NCBI GenBank assembly: GCA_020723305.1
Contig: DYJC01000018.1
Coordinates: 1-64,000, forward strand
Origin: Desulfosudis oleivorans
GTDB lineage: Bacteria; Desulfobacterota; Desulfobacteria; Desulfobacterales; SURF-7
DNA: 64,000 nucleotides
Reading direction: 5' to 3'
Position 1 is the stretch's first letter. Every line of letters begins with the position of its first letter. Below, one piece after another: positions 16,789 to 26,712 of the stretch. The notes beneath the pieces were generated by a model. That model had not been told where the DNA came from. It ran no database searches and worked only from the letters and a program-made list of their open reading frames with translations. The translations under genes were made by a program, and so were the position numbers.

Positions 16789-18111
16789 TTAGAAAATTTC
16801 AAAAGCGCGTTCGCCATGAATGGCGTTGTCCAGGCCCTGAACCTCTTGTTCGTGAGTTACGCGCAGACCACCTGTCACCAGTGCAGTCACCTTGATTACG
16901 ATAAACGTGCCTACCGCTGTATAAAGGGCGGTTGCCGCACAGGAAACAAGTTGTATCCATAGTTGTTTTGGATTACCGTAAAAAAGACCGCCGGCACTTT
17001 CCATGATTTTCGGATCAGCAAACAGACCCGTGGCAATGGCACCCCAGAGACCGCACATGCCATGGACTCCGAAAGCATCCAGAGAATCATCATATCCCAG
17101 TTTGTGCTTGAGGATCGATACGCTGAAAAATCCGAAAACACCGGCAACAAGTCCTATGATCAGCGAACCCATTAGGTTGACATAGCCGGCCGCCGGAGTG
17201 ATGGCCACAAGTCCGGCTACGATTCCCGACGCAATACCCAGAACGGTTGGTCGTTTGTTATGAAACCATTCAGCTGCCATCCATGCAATTCCGGCTACGG
17301 CTGCCGAGGTATTGGTGACCAGAAAGGCTGAGGCAGCAACACCGTCCGCTGCCAGTCTGCTTCCGGCATTGAATCCGAACCACCCGAACCAGAGCAGAGC
17401 CGCGCCAAGAGCTGTCAGCGATATGCTGGACGGAAACATGGCCTCTTTTCCGTAACCGATCCGTTTTCCAAGCACTAGGGCAAGGACCAGACCCGCGACT
17501 CCGGCATTGATATGAACCACGGTGCCTCCGGCAAAATCAAGCGCACCCATCGTCATCATCCAGCCGCTTCCCCATACCCAATGAGCGACCGGACAATAGA
17601 TTACCGTAATCCAAAGCACTGCAAAGACAAGCCAGGAGGAAAATTTCATTCGATCAACGATGGATCCCAGCACCAGGGCTACGGTTATTGCGGCAAAGGT
17701 CATCTGAAAAAGAGCAAAAACAATGGTTGGAATCGTGCCGGTAATATCGTTGACGCCGATTCCAGCCATGAACAGATTGTCGAGGCCACCGATGATTCCG
17801 CTTTTATCCGGTCCGAATGCGAGGGTATATCCCCACATGACCCAGACGATGCTGCCGATACAATAGGAAGCGATGGTCATGGCAAAAGTGTTTAACAGGT
17901 TTTTATAGCGGGACATGCCGCCATAGAAAAGGGCCAGTCCGGCCGGTGTCATCATCATGACCAGGGCTGTCGCCACAATCACCCAGGCTGTGTCGCCTGA
18001 ATTCAAGGCGGGTATAATTTTGGCTGCTTCCGGTGGCGTCGATACCTCTTCCGCCCATGCAGAACTGCATATGGCTGTCAGCAGAATAAACACAACGATC
18101 AATTTCTTCAT
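16789..18111 (-). CDS. amtB: Ammonium transporter
   Basis: The 440-residue protein has a cleavable signal peptide (about residues 1-20, ending SSAWA) and eleven membrane helices of the Amt/Rh family. The two pore histidines are seen in GGTVVHINAG and GVHGMCGLWG, and the GLALFYGGMSRYKN start of the mature channel is typical. It conducts ammonium inward and is gated by PII. AGGAGG precedes the ATG. It lies 40 bases after glnK in a two-gene operon behind a sigma-54 promoter. Confidence 0.97.
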   Translation of the reverse strand: MKKLIVVFILLTAICSSAWAEEVSTPPEAAKIIPALNSGDTAWVIVATALVMMMTPAGLALFYGGMSRYKNLLNTFAMTIASYCIGSIVWVMWGYTLAFGPDKSGIIGGLDNLFMAGIGVNDITGTIPTIVFALFQMTFAAITVALVLGSIVDRMKFSSWLVFAVLWITVIYCPVAHWVWGSGWMMTMGALDFAGGTVVHINAGVAGLVLALVLGKRIGYGKEAMFPSSISLTALGAALLWFGWFGFNAGSRLAADGVAASAFLVTNTSAAVAGIAWMAAEWFHNKRPTVLGIASGIVAGLVAITPAAGYVNLMGSLIIGLVAGVFGFFSVSILKHKLGYDDSLDAFGVHGMCGLWGAIATGLFADPKIMESAGGLFYGNPKQLWIQLVSCAATALYTAVGTFIVIKVTALVTGGLRVTHEQEVQGLDNAIHGERAFEIF

Positions 18112-18151
18112 TTTACGATCCTCCTACCCATTATGATAAAATATTAAATGA

Positions 18152-18894
<743 letters not shown>

Positions 18895-19512
18895 TCACGC
18901 TTTACCAATGAATAGCCCGTTTTCCAGATAGACCAGTATTTTATCAACACATTGGGATACGGAATGCTGATCCGTTCTCAAATGGATTTCAGGATTTTCG
19001 GGTTGCTCGTAGGGGGCGCTGATGCCTGTGAATTCTTTGATGATGCCATCACGCGCCTTTTTATACATGCCTTTGGGATCTCGTATCTCGCATATGTCAA
19101 CCGGGCTGTCCACGAATACTTCGATGAAAGTCCCATCGTTTTTACAGAGATCCCGGGCGATTTGACGATCCGAACGATATGGGGAAATAAAGGCGACCAT
19201 GTTGATGATTCCGCAGTCCCGGAGAAGATGGGCCACCTCACCGATTCGCCGGATATTTTCAGTCCGATCCCCTGGAGAAAACCCCAGGTCCCGATTCAGT
19301 CCATGCCGGATATTGTCGCCGTCCAGAATGTAGGTATGACACTTGCGTTCATGCAAGGCCATCTCCAGAGCTACAGCCAAGGTCGATTTGCCTGAAGCGG
19401 GAAGACCGGTAAACCATAATGTAATGCCCTTGTGGTTGTTCAGACGTTCACGGTCGGACCGTTTGATCTGGCTTGGATGCCAATGCAGATCGACTTTATT
19501 GTGAAGAATCAT
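18895..19512 (-). CDS. cysC: Adenylylsulfate (APS) kinase
   Basis: The 205-residue protein phosphorylates APS to PAPS with ATP. The P-loop GLPASGKSTLA lies near residue 35, followed by DGDNIRHGLNRDLGFS, RTENIRRIGEVA and the FISPYRSDR motif, all characteristic. It is a stand-alone kinase with no ATP sulfurylase fusion. In a dissimilatory sulfate reducer PAPS is not needed for respiration, so sulfation or assimilation is more likely. GGAGG precedes the ATG. It follows the DsrC-like gene by 33 bases on the same strand. Confidence 0.94.
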   Translation of the reverse strand: MILHNKVDLHWHPSQIKRSDRERLNNHKGITLWFTGLPASGKSTLAVALEMALHERKCHTYILDGDNIRHGLNRDLGFSPGDRTENIRRIGEVAHLLRDCGIINMVAFISPYRSDRQIARDLCKNDGTFIEVFVDSPVDICEIRDPKGMYKKARDGIIKEFTGISAPYEQPENPEIHLRTDQHSVSQCVDKILVYLENGLFIGKA

Positions 19513-19545
19513 ATGCGATCCTCCTGTTTTAATATTTTTGCAGTT

Positions 19546-20307
19546 CTATACCCGTAGACCGGAGAGCTTTACCACCCCTCGGTGATAGCCATCCGGAAAC
19601 AAACGGGCCAATTCATCGATTTCCATCTGAAAGTGAGAGCACGTTTCATATACCGTCGGTATCGTCTTACTCTGGGTGAATCGGTTTCGGAGAAAGTAGA
19701 TAACTTGCCAATGTTTTTCCGTCAACATATCCGTCTGTTTGAGTTCATAGGCTTTGTGAATTGCAAATTGTTCATCCCAAGTATCGGGATCGACTAAAAA
19801 GCCGCAGACATCAACCAGATAGTGTTTTTCAAACAACTCCGGATATTTTTCGAGCTCTTGGGGAAAAGCAGCTTTTTCTTGTTTTTCCGGGAGAACAGTC
19901 GGTTTCCCTTTATTTTCACTGTAGGCATATTTAAAGGTTAAATAAATATCAGGATCATAGGGTAGCAATTGCGGTTTATCAGGATTTCCATAGTAGGTAT
20001 ATTTGTAAGAGATGCCTGCCAACTTGCAGGCTCCGCGTAGATATCCTGTTGGAAACAATTCTTTCAATTGATTGATTCGAAGCTGGTTCATTTTGCAGGT
20101 ATGATAGACAAGAGGACAGACTCCTTTTTCAATGAACCAATCCCGGATAAAATGGATCACTTCCCAATGCTTGGCAGTCAGGCCATCCAGGATCGAAAGG
20201 TGTGGAGCCAGATTCTCAGCAAATGCATTATCCCATTGGTTGAAATCAATCAGAAATCCATCCTCATCTACAATGTAGGATTTGCCATTAATGCTGAATT
20301 TTGACAT
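19546..20307 (-). CDS. Tandem DsrC/TusE-like protein lacking the C-terminal redox cysteine
   Basis: The 253-residue protein contains two DsrC/TusE-type domains, roughly residues 1-105 and 160-253. Each has the family order: DEDGFLIDFNQWD or DVCGFLVDPDTWD, LT-KHW-VI-F-R, and LFP-GY-RG. In authentic DsrC the mobile C-terminal arm carries two cysteines. Here domain 1 keeps only the upstream one (GACKLAG, Cys94) and loses the GCV end, and domain 2 (GVVKLSGLRV) has neither. A sulfur-carrier trisulfide mechanism is therefore unlikely. Start 20307 is preferred because AAAGGA lies before it. It is followed by cysC in the same operon. Confidence 0.82.
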   Translation of the reverse strand: MSKFSINGKSYIVDEDGFLIDFNQWDNAFAENLAPHLSILDGLTAKHWEVIHFIRDWFIEKGVCPLVYHTCKMNQLRINQLKELFPTGYLRGACKLAGISYKYTYYGNPDKPQLLPYDPDIYLTFKYAYSENKGKPTVLPEKQEKAAFPQELEKYPELFEKHYLVDVCGFLVDPDTWDEQFAIHKAYELKQTDMLTEKHWQVIYFLRNRFTQSKTIPTVYETCSHFQMEIDELARLFPDGYHRGVVKLSGLRV

Positions 20308-20854
20308 AGTGGTTCCTTTGTTGAAGGACGATAGTGCTAAAGAGTTCATCAATATCTTCTTCTTAAAAAATGCAATATGAATGCCATCTTCGAAGTTTTA
20401 ATTGCTACTGCTATATATATCAAAATTCAATGCTTTTACTCAGAAAATAACTTCCATAATGGGAAAAACAGATAATCAAAGTGTCGGATATTTTTACAAC
20501 GTGTCAAAGTAAAATTTTTTCATACTGTAAAATTTTTTGCCATAAAGAATGGGGATGCATTTTTTCATTCTCTGGAACATATAAAAAATTATATAATACA
20601 AAGTAGATAGATTGATGATGGAAAAATTATGATCATGGCATCCTAATTGCTGCTAATGCAGGTCAGACACCATAGTGAATCATGTGCGAATTTTGCGATA
20701 AAAAAACGTTTTTTCTCATACAATAAAATTGAATGAGAAAAGTAAAAAATACCCCATATGGTATATGACTGGTTATTGGGTATAGCGAATAAAGAATCCA
20801 GATAAATTGAATGTATTTTCTTGGTAAAGACATAAGAAACAAGGAGGAAATCCG
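20308..20854. other. Regulatory region between dsrC-like gene and hydrogenase operon
   Basis: It is AT-rich and gene-free. Visible signals are a 12-base direct repeat, gtaaaatttttt, at 20509-20520 and 20527-20538 (18-base period), a sigma-54-type promoter at 20636-20651, and a leader of about 190 bases before the first hydrogenase gene. The direct repeats lie about 100-125 bases before the promoter, where enhancer sites for an activator are expected. Confidence 0.55.
20636..20651 (+). promoter_or_regulatory. Probable sigma-54 promoter of the hydrogenase operon
   Basis: The bases TGGCATCCTAATTGCT match TGGCAY-R-N4-TTGCW at all fixed positions except the purine at position 7. It points to the hydrogenase genes, whose first start codon is 204 bases downstream. 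No AAA+ activator of sigma-54 is encoded in this window. Confidence 0.7.
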
Positions 20855-21364
20855 GTGACTGAGAAAAATACCCATCAAACGGAATTGCCGATAACGGAGG
20901 AGTTCTCTCCAGAGCAGCTGACCGCGGTGGATAATATCATTGCCCGGCACTGCTCAAAACCCGGTTCATTGATTCCTGTGCTGGAGGAGATTCAGGAAAC
21001 CATCGGTTATCTCCCCAAATCAATGCAACGACGGGTTGCCGCTGGTTTGAAAAGGCCTCTCAGTGAGGTTCATGGAGTAGTCAGTTTTTACTCCTTTTTT
21101 ACGATGGAACCTCGTGGCAGGCATACCACCCGATGCTGTTTGGGAACTGCTTGTTATGTGCGTGGGGGAAAGCGGAATTTAGAAAAACTCACCAACGTAC
21201 TGGCGGTTGAGCCGGGCGGAACTACTCCGGACCGTAAGTATTCCCTGGAGACCGTGCGATGCCTCGGTGCTTGTGGATTGGCGCCGGTAATGATGGTGGA
21301 TGATGATACTTATCGCCAGGTAAAGCCATCTAAAATTGAAGAAATATTAGACACTTACAAATAA
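20855..21364 (+). CDS. NuoE/HndA-like [2Fe-2S] subunit of NAD(P)-linked hydrogenase
   Basis: The 169-residue protein is a thioredoxin-fold [2Fe-2S] ferredoxin of the 24-kDa complex I family. Four cluster cysteines appear as CLGTAC and CLGAC, after the helical N-terminal part with LIPVLEEIQETIGYLP. It passes electrons between the flavin of the NuoF-like subunit and other clusters. The start is GTG, supported by AAGGAGG eight bases upstream. It opens the hydrogenase operon, with the NuoF-like gene 11 bases downstream. Confidence 0.92.
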   Translation: MTEKNTHQTELPITEEFSPEQLTAVDNIIARHCSKPGSLIPVLEEIQETIGYLPKSMQRRVAAGLKRPLSEVHGVVSFYSFFTMEPRGRHTTRCCLGTACYVRGGKRNLEKLTNVLAVEPGGTTPDRKYSLETVRCLGACGLAPVMMVDDDTYRQVKPSKIEEILDTYK

Positions 21365-21375
21365 GGAGTCTATCC

Positions 21376-24300
21376 ATGCCGCGTTTAAAATTAGAAGATC
21401 TGTATCGCATTAAAGGCGAGATCGTAAGATCATCTGCATTGGATCTATCTCAGCGCTCGGCACGCATAACCGTCCATATGGGAACCTGCGGTATTTCATC
21501 GGGCGCGGATAAAATTGCAGCGGTTTTAACGGATGAGCTGAAAGCCTGTAACCGAAAGGATATCCTGCTGACAACTTCCGGATGTGCAGGCATATGCAAC
21601 CGGGAGCCCTTGATCACGGTCGAACGGTTCGGGCGGGAACCCGTAAAATATGCTGAACTGACTGAGGACAAAGCACGAAAAATTTTTCAAAAACACATCC
21701 TCGATGGACAAATCGTTACAGAATGGGTTTTCGCCAAAGGTTGGGAGCAGGCGGACAAGGCTTTCGAGGGGGTTCCAGCCAAGGATGACGAGAGTTTGCC
21801 GCAAATCGGGCAAATTCCTTTCTTCGGCATGCAGCAGTTGTGGGTCATGCGCAATCGAGGTCTGATCCAGGCTGAAAAGATCGATGAGTATATCGGAAGA
21901 GATGGATACTTTGGAGCTGCCAAGGCCTTGCACCAGATGAATGGACCGGAGATCGTAGGCGAAATCAAAACATCGGGGATTCGCGGCCGCGGGGGCGGAG
22001 GATTTCCTACAGGCTTGAAATGGGAGTTTGCCTCTCATTCCAAAAGCGATGTTAAATTTGTACTGTGTAATGCCGATGAAGGCGATCCTGGAGCATTTAT
22101 GGACCGATGCGTGCTGGAGTCCGACCCTCATGCGGTATTGGAAGGCATGATTATCGCGGCCAAAGCCATCGGAGCTCATCAAGGCTATATTTACTGCCGG
22201 GCTGAGTATCCACTTGCTGTCAAGATGTTGAATCTGGCCATTACCCAGGCCCGGGAATACGGACTCCTTGGCAAGGATATTCTGTCTTCCGGCTTTGATT
22301 TTGATATCGAGGTCTATCGTGGAGCCGGCGCATTTGTTTGCGGTGAGGAAACCGCCTTGATGACTTCCATTGAAGGCAAACGAGGAAGTCCCAGACCCCG
22401 TCCGCCTTTTCCGGCGATTCAGGGACTGTGGAAGAAACCAACCATTCTGAACAACGTGGAAACATTGGCCAACATTCCCCAGATCATTCTGAACGGCGGA
22501 AAATGGTATGCGGCTGTCGGCTCTCAGAGAAGCCGGGGGACAAAAGTTTTTGCCCTTACCGGCGATGTGAAAAATGTGGGACTCGTGGAAGTTCCAATGG
22601 GAGTCTCCATCGGAAGTATCATTTACGATGTAGGCGGAGGAATTCCGGACGGCAAAAAGTTCAAGGCGGTTCAGTTGGGCGGTCCATCCGGCGGGTGCAT
22701 CCCGGTTGCCCATCTGAATGCTTCCGTTGACTATGAAACCATCGTGCGACTGGGGGCCATTGTCGGCTCCGGCGGTATGATTGTCATGGATGAGGATAAA
22801 TGCGTTGTGGATGTGGCACGATTTTTTATGGAGTTCTGTCGAGATGAATCCTGCGGAAAATGCACTCCCTGCAGGGTCGGCACGCAGAAAATGCTGGAAA
22901 TTCTGACCCGGATTTGTGAAGGCAAAGGGGAGAAAGGCGATATACAAACTCTGGAAAAGTGGGCGGATATCATGAAAAATACCGCTCTGTGCGGTCTTGG
23001 GCAGACGGCCCCTAACCCGGTTTTGTCGACCCTCCGATACTTCCGTCATGAATACGAAACCCATATTTTTGATCAGCGCTGCCCGGCAGTTGTCTGTTCT
23101 GCCTTTTTCAAGTCTCCTTGTCAGCATGCCTGCCCGATCGGTATGGATATCCCTTCATACATCGCCTTGCTGAAAGCCGGCCGGCTGACCGATGCGTATA
23201 AAGTACTTCTGCGAACCAATCCTTTTCCGGGCATTTGTGGAAGAGTCTGTGATCACAAATGCGAACTCAAATGCAGAAGGTCTACATTGGATGATTCGGT
23301 CCATATAAAATACTTGAAACGTTATATCACAGACCATGCAAAACGTCCGGAGACCAAGCGCGTCCCCATCAGTCGAAAAGAGCGGATTGCCGTAATCGGC
23401 GCTGGTCCATCCGGATTGACGGCTGCCCGAGATCTGACCTTGAAAGGTTATGGGGTTACTATTTTTGAGGAATTGCCGGAACCGGGCGGAATGCTTCGCT
23501 GGGGCATTCCGGAATACCGTCTGCCAAGAGAGATACTCAGGCGTGAGATACAGGATATTCTGGATCTGGGGATCGAATTGAAATGTCTGACCCGGGTAGG
23601 GCGCGATATTTCATGGGATACGATTCGAAACCAGTATGGCGCAGTCTATATCGCCGTAGGCGCTCAACGCAGCGTTCAGACGGATATTGAAGGCAAGGAT
23701 CTCATGGGGGTTACCGGAGCGGTTGAATTTCTTCGTGAACTTCACCTCGGCGGAAAACCGTATGTGGGTGAAAAGGTGGCCGTGGTCGGCGGCGGAAATT
23801 CAGCCATCGATGCGGCTCAGTGCGCTCTAAGGCTGGGTGCAAAGGAAGTTGTCATTGTTTATCGGCGTACCCGAGAAGACATGCCGGCTCTTCCGGAAGA
23901 GATCCATGCGGCTGAAAAAGAAGGCGCAAAAATTCAATTTCTATTGGCTCCCTTACGCTTGCAGGGAAAAAACGGACATGTATCTCAACTCATCTGCCAG
24001 CAAATGTCTTTGGGAGAATTCGACAGCAGCGGCCGTAAAAAACCGGTTCCCTGCCTGGGCAGTACGATCACCATGGATGTGGATCAGGTTATTCTGGCTG
24101 TGGGTCAGACCATCGAAGATTCCCTTGATATGCAGAAGAGCGGTATCACCCTGAGCAAGAACGGGCTGATCGCCATTGAAAAGGGCTTGAAAACCCAGAC
24201 CTCCATTCCCATGGTTTTTGCAGGTGGAGATGTTGTGACCGGGCCGGATACAGTGGTTGGAGCCATTGCCGCCGGTCATCAGGCTGCAAGGGAAATTGAT

Positions 24301-24555
24301 GAGGCCATTCGTCTTCGTAACGGCGAATCACCTTATGCGGATCGGGCTGAAGAGAAAGGTGTTTTTCCCATTGAGATTCCCATGGAAGTTGAAGCGGAAA
24401 TTCAGGAGCGTTACCGTTCCAAAATGCCGGAACTGGATGCAGCGAATCGTGTCAGCGGTTTCCAGGAAGTGGAACTCGGTTTTACGGAAGAAATCGCCCG
24501 TATTGAAGCCGGACGCTGTCTGAGATGCGACATTGAAGTCGAGCAAAATAATTAA
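21376..24555 (+). CDS. NuoF-like NADH-flavin subunit fused to GltD/NfnB-like NADPH oxidoreductase
   Basis: This 1059-residue protein joins two flavoenzymes. Residues about 25-110 form a thioredoxin-like domain with three visible cysteines. Residues 120-560 form NuoF: FMN loop GIRGRGGGGFPTG near 200, NADH loop GAFVCGEETALM near 318, and [4Fe-4S] ligands ESCGKCTPC near 492 with CGLGQ near 540. From about 580 a GltD/NfnB-type part follows: cysteine clusters CQHACPIGMD and CGRVCDHKCELKC, an FAD loop IGAGPSGL near 675 and a second nucleotide loop VVGGGNSAIDAA near 802. GltD relatives use NADPH. The fusion would thus connect NAD(H), NADP(H) and the hydrogenase clusters, possibly as a bifurcating enzyme. 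Confidence 0.9.
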   Translation: MPRLKLEDLYRIKGEIVRSSALDLSQRSARITVHMGTCGISSGADKIAAVLTDELKACNRKDILLTTSGCAGICNREPLITVERFGREPVKYAELTEDKARKIFQKHILDGQIVTEWVFAKGWEQADKAFEGVPAKDDESLPQIGQIPFFGMQQLWVMRNRGLIQAEKIDEYIGRDGYFGAAKALHQMNGPEIVGEIKTSGIRGRGGGGFPTGLKWEFASHSKSDVKFVLCNADEGDPGAFMDRCVLESDPHAVLEGMIIAAKAIGAHQGYIYCRAEYPLAVKMLNLAITQAREYGLLGKDILSSGFDFDIEVYRGAGAFVCGEETALMTSIEGKRGSPRPRPPFPAIQGLWKKPTILNNVETLANIPQIILNGGKWYAAVGSQRSRGTKVFALTGDVKNVGLVEVPMGVSIGSIIYDVGGGIPDGKKFKAVQLGGPSGGCIPVAHLNASVDYETIVRLGAIVGSGGMIVMDEDKCVVDVARFFMEFCRDESCGKCTPCRVGTQKMLEILTRICEGKGEKGDIQTLEKWADIMKNTALCGLGQTAPNPVLSTLRYFRHEYETHIFDQRCPAVVCSAFFKSPCQHACPIGMDIPSYIALLKAGRLTDAYKVLLRTNPFPGICGRVCDHKCELKCRRSTLDDSVHIKYLKRYITDHAKRPETKRVPISRKERIAVIGAGPSGLTAARDLTLKGYGVTIFEELPEPGGMLRWGIPEYRLPREILRREIQDILDLGIELKCLTRVGRDISWDTIRNQYGAVYIAVGAQRSVQTDIEGKDLMGVTGAVEFLRELHLGGKPYVGEKVAVVGGGNSAIDAAQCALRLGAKEVVIVYRRTREDMPALPEEIHAAEKEGAKIQFLLAPLRLQGKNGHVSQLICQQMSLGEFDSSGRKKPVPCLGSTITMDVDQVILAVGQTIEDSLDMQKSGITLSKNGLIAIEKGLKTQTSIPMVFAGGDVVTGPDTVVGAIAAGHQAAREIDEAIRLRNGESPYADRAEEKGVFPIEIPMEVEAEIQERYRSKMPELDAANRVSGFQEVELGFTEEIARIEAGRCLRCDIEVEQNN

Positions 24556-24600
24556 GATTGTAAGTGGTTATATGGACCCTCATATGAGGAGAAAAAGAAG

Positions 24601-26652
24601 ATGAAAAATGCTTCAGCGCAAGTCAACATCACCATTAACGGCAAGGAACTGCAGGTTGAGGAAGGCATCAGCATTCTTTTTGCGGCCCGTCAAAACGACA
24701 TCTATATTCCGACCCTTTGTCATCATCCGGCTCTGTCGGAATGGGGCGGCTGCCGCTTGTGCGTGGTCGAAGTAGACGGCTCTCCCAAACTCGCTGCTAG
24801 TTGTGTGACACCGGTACGTGGTGGAATGTCCATTGTCACCGACAACGATCGCATTGTCGAGAGCCGTCGAACCATGCTGGAATTCCTGTTTGCGGAAAGA
24901 AATCATAACTGCATGTTCTGCCCGCGTAGCGGGGAATGCGAACTCCAACGTCTGGCCTATGAATTGCAAATGGATCATTTGACAGTTGCCTTTTCCTTTA
25001 AGGAGTTTCCTACCGATGTCACCAGCCGGTATATGGCGATTGATCACAACCGCTGTATTCTTTGCGGCCGATGCATCCGGGCCTGTCAGGAAATTGCAGG
25101 AGCTCAAGTTCTGGGATTTCATCATCGTGGCCCCAAAACCATGATCGGAATGGATTTGAAGACCGAGAGGTCGAATTCAACCTGTATGGATTGCGGTGTC
25201 TGTATGCAGGTCTGCCCAACAGGCGCAATTTCGAACCGCTTCCGGTCTCATTATGCTGTGAAGGGGCATGCCCCGACCAGCGAAAAAGTTGAATCCTTCT
25301 GTTCTTTGTGCGGTCTGATGTGTCCTACGGATCTGTATGCCGGCAATAACCAATTGATCCGGGTGGATGGTTGTCTTTCAGAAACGGCCGGTCGGCCGGA
25401 CAAAGGTCAGCTCTGTTACAAAGGCCGTTTCCAGGTTTTTCAGGCTCCGGCCGGACGTCTTACGCAACCTTTGGTACGACAACCAGATGGCACATGGGAA
25501 GTCGCAACCTGGAAAGATGCCATCCAGATCGTGGCTGGAAAAATGGCAGACATTCAGAAGATAAACAGCGGTAAAGCCTTATTCGGGATCACATCCGGTA
25601 TGGTTTCCAATGAGGAGCTGATCCTTTTTAAGGAATTGATGGAAAAAGGATGGTCCGCAGGTTATGTGGACACCCTGGATGGCCGTTATTTTAGAAATCT
25701 CGCAGCTGTTTATTCCAAGGGCAATGGCGCGATAGCCGAGGCCTCGTGGAAAACAATCGGTGAAAGCGATTTTGTCCTGATTGTGGGTGGAAATCCAGTA
25801 AGGACGCAGCCGCTGCTGACATCGCTTCTCCGCAAAAGGAATTATGAAGAAAATCTGAAATTGGCCATGGTCAGCCACATAGATGAACAACCGTCTTTCA
25901 TAACAGACTATATTCACGTTCATGGTCATCATCTGGCAGATCTTCTGCGGACACTTGCAGTCGAAGCAGCCGCGTTACGTAAAGATAATCCGGCGGCGGG
26001 TTCCAAACAATCCAAGGGAACAGCGACCCGGCTTTCTCAAATCGGCCTGGCCGACAAAGAACAGGGTATGTTTACATCCATGGCTAGGTGTTATGCGGAA
26101 GCCAAAAATCCGCTTATCATCATTGATACAGCCGTAACCGGCATGACGGATTGCGATTGCATCGCACCCATTCTTGACCTTGCGAAACTGAAGACGGCTA
26201 AAGGGCAAGAAGGTCAAAATCTATTGATTCTGAAACCGGCCGGAAACAGTATCGGGGCCTGGCGGGCCGGCATAGCCGCTCCATCAGCGCCGGAGGGCAA
26301 GGATCATTTGAAAGGCGGCATCGTTCTAATGGGTGAAGAACCGGCTTTGGACGAAGATCTGCTCGGCCGGATTCATTCCTCGGAGTTTGTAGCTGTATTG
26401 ACCTCCTATGCCCTTCCGGAATGGTTGGATCGGGCTCATGTGTTGATTCCGAAACCCATGTGGATGGAACAGGACGGAACTTTCATGTCCCTGGACGCCC
26501 TTGAAAAAGCGTACCGGTGCAGAACGCTGTTGCCGCCTGAAGGGGTTCGGCCCACGTGGGAGAGTCTTGCGGCTATGGAGGAGAGTATCGGCATGAAGAA
26601 CCGGATCAAATCGTGGGATGAGCTTCGCAAAAAAACGGAAGAAATGATGTAA
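24601..26652 (+). CDS. NuoG-like iron-sulfur subunit of hydrogenase
   Basis: The 683-residue protein has the complex I NuoG plan. An N-terminal [2Fe-2S] domain (CHHPALSEWGGCRLC near residue 40) is followed by a His-Cys3 [4Fe-4S] site (HNCMFCPRSGEC), two [4Fe-4S] sites (CILCGRCIRAC and CMDCGVCMQVC), and a fourth site CSLCGLMC that opens a molybdopterin-oxidoreductase-like domain reaching to the C terminus. As in NuoG, no molybdenum ligand is evident, so the last domain is probably structural. HoxU of common bidirectional hydrogenases lacks this long domain. The subunit wires the flavin module to HoxY. Confidence 0.9.
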   Translation: MKNASAQVNITINGKELQVEEGISILFAARQNDIYIPTLCHHPALSEWGGCRLCVVEVDGSPKLAASCVTPVRGGMSIVTDNDRIVESRRTMLEFLFAERNHNCMFCPRSGECELQRLAYELQMDHLTVAFSFKEFPTDVTSRYMAIDHNRCILCGRCIRACQEIAGAQVLGFHHRGPKTMIGMDLKTERSNSTCMDCGVCMQVCPTGAISNRFRSHYAVKGHAPTSEKVESFCSLCGLMCPTDLYAGNNQLIRVDGCLSETAGRPDKGQLCYKGRFQVFQAPAGRLTQPLVRQPDGTWEVATWKDAIQIVAGKMADIQKINSGKALFGITSGMVSNEELILFKELMEKGWSAGYVDTLDGRYFRNLAAVYSKGNGAIAEASWKTIGESDFVLIVGGNPVRTQPLLTSLLRKRNYEENLKLAMVSHIDEQPSFITDYIHVHGHHLADLLRTLAVEAAALRKDNPAAGSKQSKGTATRLSQIGLADKEQGMFTSMARCYAEAKNPLIIIDTAVTGMTDCDCIAPILDLAKLKTAKGQEGQNLLILKPAGNSIGAWRAGIAAPSAPEGKDHLKGGIVLMGEEPALDEDLLGRIHSSEFVAVLTSYALPEWLDRAHVLIPKPMWMEQDGTFMSLDALEKAYRCRTLLPPEGVRPTWESLAAMEESIGMKNRIKSWDELRKKTEEMM

Positions 26653-26712
26653 TTCGCGGTCTGTAACTCTATATTCATGGATGAGGATCCGCATTCGATT
26701 GGGAGGAAATTT

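Noticed and set aside
21526..23127. Minus-strand open frame of 533 codons opposite the NuoF-like gene
   Set aside because: It is a long antisense shadow of a GC-richer coding region; the plus-strand frame carries all recognised motifs.
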